DNA from: Glycomyces buryatensis
GTDB lineage: Bacteria > Actinomycetota > Actinomycetes > Mycobacteriales > Micromonosporaceae
NCBI RefSeq assembly: GCF_004912275.1
Contig: NZ_STGY01000067.1
Span: 183,401-247,400 of the forward strand
Direction: 5' to 3'
Length of the DNA: 64,000 bases
In this document: in pieces, positions 60,656 to 64,000 of the stretch
Layout of the letters: the number at the start of each line of letters is the position of its first letter
How positions within the stretch are numbered: position 1 is the first letter of the stretch
Notes under the pieces: model-generated
Seen by the model: only the letters and a program-made list of their open reading frames with translations
Database searches by the model: none
Told to the model about the DNA's origin: nothing
Position numbers and translations under genes: made by a program

Positions 60656-62985
60656 GCGGACAGCGACACGCGACCCTGGTCGCGGCGGCCAGCCTCGCAC
60701 TGACGATGACGCCGATGTTCGGCCTGTTCGAGGGCATCTCGTGGACGTTCCCGATCCTGCTGACGATCACGGTCGTCGCGGTGACCGGCTCGCTGGTGCG
60801 AGCGGGCGGACGCGGCCAGGGCCTCCAGACGCTGTCGATGATCGCGGCGCTGCTGGTGCTGCTGACCGCGGCGTTCGGGAACGGCACGGCGATCGTGTTC
60901 GTCATCCCCACCCCCGCCACCTTCCAGGAGTTCGCGTACCTCATCAGCGTGGGCGTCGCCGACGTCGTCACCCAGGCGCCGCCGGTCGCGGCGGAGGGCG
61001 GCATCCTGTTCCTGACGATGGCCGGCGTCGGCATCGTCGCGATCCTCCACGACATGTTCGTGGTCGGCCTGCGCACCCCGGCGCTGTCCGGGCTGACGCT
61101 CCTGACCATGTACCTCGTGCCGGTGTCGGTCGCCCCCGATGCGACCTCCTGGTTCTGGTTCATCCTCCCGGCGGCGGCGTACCTGTGGGTCCTCGGCGAC
61201 GACAACCTGCGGCGCGTCTCCCGGTTCGGGCACCGGTTCACCGGGCAGGGACAGCTGGTCGGACCCAGGTTCCCCTCGCCGATGGCGTCCGCCGCCCGGA
61301 TCTCGGCGGTCGTGTTCATCACCGTGACCCTGATGATCCTGGCGGTCATCCCCGCCAATACCTCCGGACTGCTCGACCAGGTCTCCAACGGCGTCGGAGG
61401 CGACGGCGGCGACGCGAACGGCCTGGGCAGCCTCAACCCCTGGGCGCAGCTGTCCGGGTCGCTCCAACGGCCCGACCCGGTCGAGGTCGCCCGGCTCACC
61501 ACCGACGACCCCTCGCCCCGCTACCTGCGGATGCACATCGCCGACCAGCTCTCCAGCGACGGTTTCGAACCCTCCGACTACGCGGACCTGGAGCCGCTCG
61601 ACTCCCTCGATCCCGCCGGCGGCGAGACCTTCACGGCCCAGGTGACCAACCTGGGCCTGTCGGACGAGGTCGTGCCGGTCTACGGGCGGCCCTCGTCGAT
61701 CGAGATCGACGGCGACTGGGGCGTCGAGCCCAACACCGACGTCATCGCCGCCGACGGCACCAGCCTCGCCGACGTCGACTCCTACAGCTTCACCTACTCA
61801 GACCCCTCGCCCGAGGCCGCGAACCTCGCCCGGGAAGGCACGATGGACCCCTCCGATCCGGCCTGGGAACGCAATACCGACCACCCGGACGTCCCGGAAC
61901 TGACCGACCGCGTCGACACCCTCATGGGCGAGGCCGGAGCCACCACCGTGCACGACAAGGTCCTGGCCGTCAAGGACCACCTGTCCTCGGCGAACGGGTT
62001 CACCTACTCGCTCGACACCATCGACGCCGGCAACGACGAGGCGATCCTCGACTTCCTCGACACCAAGCAGGGCTACTGCCAGCAGTACGCCGCCGCGATG
62101 GCGTGGATGCTGCGCGAGGCCGACGTGCCCGCGAGAGTCGCCATCGGACTGTCCCAAGGCACCAAGATCGACGGCGAGTGGAGCTTCTCCACCTCCGACT
62201 TCCACGCCTGGGTCGAGGTCTACTACGAGGACTCCGGCTGGGTCACCTACGACCCCACCCCGTCCGGCGGCGTCGCCGGTTCGGTGGCCTTCCCGTGGGC
62301 GTCGGAGCCGACCGATACGGACGAGCAGCCGAACCCGGACGAGACCGATGAACCCACCGACGAGGCCAGCTCCGCGGCCCCCGACGACCAGGACCCCTCG
62401 GCGAACGCCGACCCGACCGACGGCGTGACGCAGGACGCCGCGCCCGACTCCGAGAGCGGCGGCTTCGGATTCAATCCGGCCTGGCTGGCGCTCCTGCTGC
62501 TGGCCGTCCCGCCGTTCATACCGATGCTGTGGCGAGGGGCCATCCGCCGCTCCCGCCTGTCTCCGGGACGCCTGAGCGCCACCACCGCCTGGGACGAGGC
62601 CCGCGACCTCGCCCGCGACTACGGTGCGCCCCTTGCCGACTCGCTCACGCCCCGGCAGGCGTCGGTGAAGCTCGCCGCCGCCGCCCCGGGCGCCGCGCCC
62701 GCCGCGGAGGCACTCGGTTCGGCGATGGAGGCCCATCGCTACTCACCGCGGGGCGCCGACCCGGCCGGGCTCGGCGACGCCGTCGCCGACCTGCGGACCG
62801 AATTGGACCGCGGGGCCGAGCCGACGCGCCGGTGGCGGGCCCGGCTCTGGCCGGCGTCCCTCGCGACCTGGCTCGTCGCCTGGCGAGAAAGCGCCGCCGA
62901 CCGCCTGTCCGGGGCACAAAGCCGAATGGGGCGAACGCGACGTTCGAACGAACACCCGAACGGGACTGTCACAGGCCGCCCGTAG
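60652..62985 (+). CDS. transglutaminase-like membrane protein (TgpA type)
   Basis: 777 residues. Six or so N-terminal membrane segments to about residue 250, an extracytoplasmic region with the transglutaminase catalytic triad (Cys in KQGYCQQYAAAMAW near 477, His in SDFHAWVEVYY near 520, Asp in VTYDPTPSG near 534), a Pro/Asp/Glu-rich linker, a further membrane helix (PAWLALLLLAVPPFIPML) and a cytosolic tail (DUF4129-like). All three catalytic residues are intact. Operon partner of MoxR and DUF58; TgpA-type proteins are linked to cell-envelope processes. ATG overlaps the DUF58 stop. Confidence 0.93.
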   Translation: MSGQRHATLVAAASLALTMTPMFGLFEGISWTFPILLTITVVAVTGSLVRAGGRGQGLQTLSMIAALLVLLTAAFGNGTAIVFVIPTPATFQEFAYLISVGVADVVTQAPPVAAEGGILFLTMAGVGIVAILHDMFVVGLRTPALSGLTLLTMYLVPVSVAPDATSWFWFILPAAAYLWVLGDDNLRRVSRFGHRFTGQGQLVGPRFPSPMASAARISAVVFITVTLMILAVIPANTSGLLDQVSNGVGGDGGDANGLGSLNPWAQLSGSLQRPDPVEVARLTTDDPSPRYLRMHIADQLSSDGFEPSDYADLEPLDSLDPAGGETFTAQVTNLGLSDEVVPVYGRPSSIEIDGDWGVEPNTDVIAADGTSLADVDSYSFTYSDPSPEAANLAREGTMDPSDPAWERNTDHPDVPELTDRVDTLMGEAGATTVHDKVLAVKDHLSSANGFTYSLDTIDAGNDEAILDFLDTKQGYCQQYAAAMAWMLREADVPARVAIGLSQGTKIDGEWSFSTSDFHAWVEVYYEDSGWVTYDPTPSGGVAGSVAFPWASEPTDTDEQPNPDETDEPTDEASSAAPDDQDPSANADPTDGVTQDAAPDSESGGFGFNPAWLALLLLAVPPFIPMLWRGAIRRSRLSPGRLSATTAWDEARDLARDYGAPLADSLTPRQASVKLAAAAPGAAPAAEALGSAMEAHRYSPRGADPAGLGDAVADLRTELDRGAEPTRRWRARLWPASLATWLVAWRESAADRLSGAQSRMGRTRRSNEHPNGTVTGRP

Positions 62986-62988
62986 TCT
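62983..62988 (+). promoter_or_regulatory. -10 box of leaderless exonuclease gene
   Basis: TAGTCT ends 7 nt before the GTG at 62996. Its bases overlap the stop of the transglutaminase gene, so the promoter lies within the end of that operon. Confidence 0.5.
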
Positions 62989-62995
62989 TTGAGCC

Positions 62996-64000
62996 GTGAT
63001 TGAGAGCGGAGCAACGGGCACCGGATACGAGCAACCGGCTCTGACCGACCTCGGCACCCCGCTGTCCGAGGTCACCTTCTGCGTGGTCGACCTCGAGACC
63101 ACCGGGCTGGCCGCCGACGCCTGCGGCATCACCGAGATCGGGGCCGTCAAGGTCAAGGGCGGACAGGTCCTCGGCGAGTACTCCACCCTGGTCGATCCGG
63201 GCGAGCCGATCGACCCGCGCGTCACCCGCCTGACCGGCATCACCGACGAGATGGTCGCGGGCGCCCCCGCCATCGGCGCCGTCCTGCCCTCGTTCCTCGA
63301 ATTCGCCTCGGGCGCGACCTTGGTAGCGCACAACGCCGGCTTCGACGTCGGATTCCTGCGCAACGCCTGCGAGTTGACCGGTACGCGCTGGCCACGGCCG
63401 CCGATCGTCGACACGGTCGTGCTGGCGCGCAAGCTGACCGAGAAGAGCGAGGTCCCCAACCGGAGGCTCGGGAGCCTGGCGCGGCTGTTCGGTTCTCCGG
63501 TGACCCCGAACCACCGGGCCCTGGACGACGCCCGCGCCACCGTGACCGTCCTGCACGGACTCATCGAGCGGGCCACCGGCCACGGCGTGGTCACCGACAC
63601 CGACCTGGTCGAGTTCTGCCGCGCCATCCCCTCCGAACTCCAGCGGCGCAAGCGGCACCTGGCCGAGGGACTGCCGCACAAACCGGGCGTCTACATCTTC
63701 CGCGACGCCGACGACCGGGCGCTGTACATCGGCGTCTCGGTCGATGTCGCCGCCCGCGTCCGCTCCTACTTCTCGGCGGGCGAGCAGCGGCGCCGGCTGC
63801 GCGACATGATCGCGTCGGCCGAACGCGTCGAGGTCATCGAGTGCGCCCACCGGCTGGAGGCCGGGGTGGCCGAGCTGCGGCTCATCTCCGGCGGCAAGCC
63901 GCCGTACAACCGGGCCGGAAAGAACCTGGAGTTCCGCAGCTGGGTGCGATTGACCGACGAGCCGTACCCGCGCCTCCAGATCTCGCGCAAGCCCCCCGAG
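62996..64000 (+). CDS. DEDD exonuclease/GIY-YIG fusion protein, 3' end cut by window edge
   Basis: 335 codons are in the window with no stop. Residues 20-200 are a DnaQ-type 3'-5' exonuclease: FCVVDLETTG (first Asp-Glu), ALVAHNAGFDVGFL-type motif as LVAHNAGFDVGFLR, and HRALDDARAT (HxxxxD). After a linker comes a UvrC/Cho-like GIY-YIG domain: KPGVYIFRDADDRALYIGVSVDVAARVRSYF, RRLRDMIASAERVE and ELRLISGGKPPYNR (catalytic Glu). In UvrC and Cho this domain cuts 3' to DNA damage. Fusing it with a proofreading-type exonuclease is a known actinobacterial form, probably in repair. GTG start, leaderless. Confidence 0.9.
   Translation, partial: MIESGATGTGYEQPALTDLGTPLSEVTFCVVDLETTGLAADACGITEIGAVKVKGGQVLGEYSTLVDPGEPIDPRVTRLTGITDEMVAGAPAIGAVLPSFLEFASGATLVAHNAGFDVGFLRNACELTGTRWPRPPIVDTVVLARKLTEKSEVPNRRLGSLARLFGSPVTPNHRALDDARATVTVLHGLIERATGHGVVTDTDLVEFCRAIPSELQRRKRHLAEGLPHKPGVYIFRDADDRALYIGVSVDVAARVRSYFSAGEQRRRLRDMIASAERVEVIECAHRLEAGVAELRLISGGKPPYNRAGKNLEFRSWVRLTDEPYPRLQISRKPPE

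Overview
The window is high-GC DNA from an actinomycete. Signs are GTG and TTG starts, many promoters whose -10 box lies 6-8 nt before the start codon (leaderless mRNAs), the recA-recX-DUF3046 order, a PafBC-type recA promoter, and metF divergent from a polyprenyl synthase. Gene content fits a soil or plant-associated, polysaccharide-degrading filamentous actinomycete; genus cannot be fixed from the sequence alone. Region 1 (1-12,800) is mostly housekeeping: metF, an isoprenyl diphosphate synthase, a PrsW-type membrane protease with a partner, ilvE, leuB and serA each closed by a hairpin, then recX/recA/DUF3046, an AcnR-like TetR regulator and doxX. Region 2 (12,800-28,400) holds a DEAD-box RNA helicase with an RG-rich repeat tail cut by a premature stop, three tandem double-GNAT acetyltransferases, an ECF-like sigma factor with a membrane beta-propeller partner, a cold shock protein with a long leader, an ABC exporter, a small HTH protein, an ABC-F ATPase, an M23 peptidase and an RlmM-like methyltransferase. 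Region 3 (28,400-37,800) is a sugar locus: a LacI repressor and a GH3 beta-glycosidase under three identical operators, then a ROK (XylR-like) repressor divergent from a three-gene sugar ABC importer with an operator on its promoter. Region 4 (37,800-47,450) is accessory: a drug-type ABC-2 exporter, a large AfsR-like regulator, an intact IscB RNA-guided nuclease preceded by a strongly structured omega-RNA region, an orphan Imm1-like immunity gene, a Pat-like acetyltransferase, a membrane protein and a VapBC module. Region 5 (47,450-54,650) completes xylose use: GH31 alpha-xylosidase, xylulokinase and xylose isomerase in one operon sharing an operator half with the importer, Dps, and a secreted GH10 xylanase with CBM2 under a TTGACA promoter and a CebR-like box. 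Region 6 (54,650-64,000) has leuS under a complete leucine attenuator (leaderless peptide with three Leu codons, antiterminator, terminator), a MoxR/DUF58/transglutaminase operon, and the start of a DEDD exonuclease/GIY-YIG fusion. The genes of regions 3 and 5 form one hemicellulose pathway: extracellular xylanase, oligosaccharide import, intracellular GH3 and GH31 trimming, then XylA and XylB to xylulose 5-phosphate. The strongest candidates for new biology are the IscB/omega-RNA locus with its immunity-gene neighbour and the leuS attenuator.
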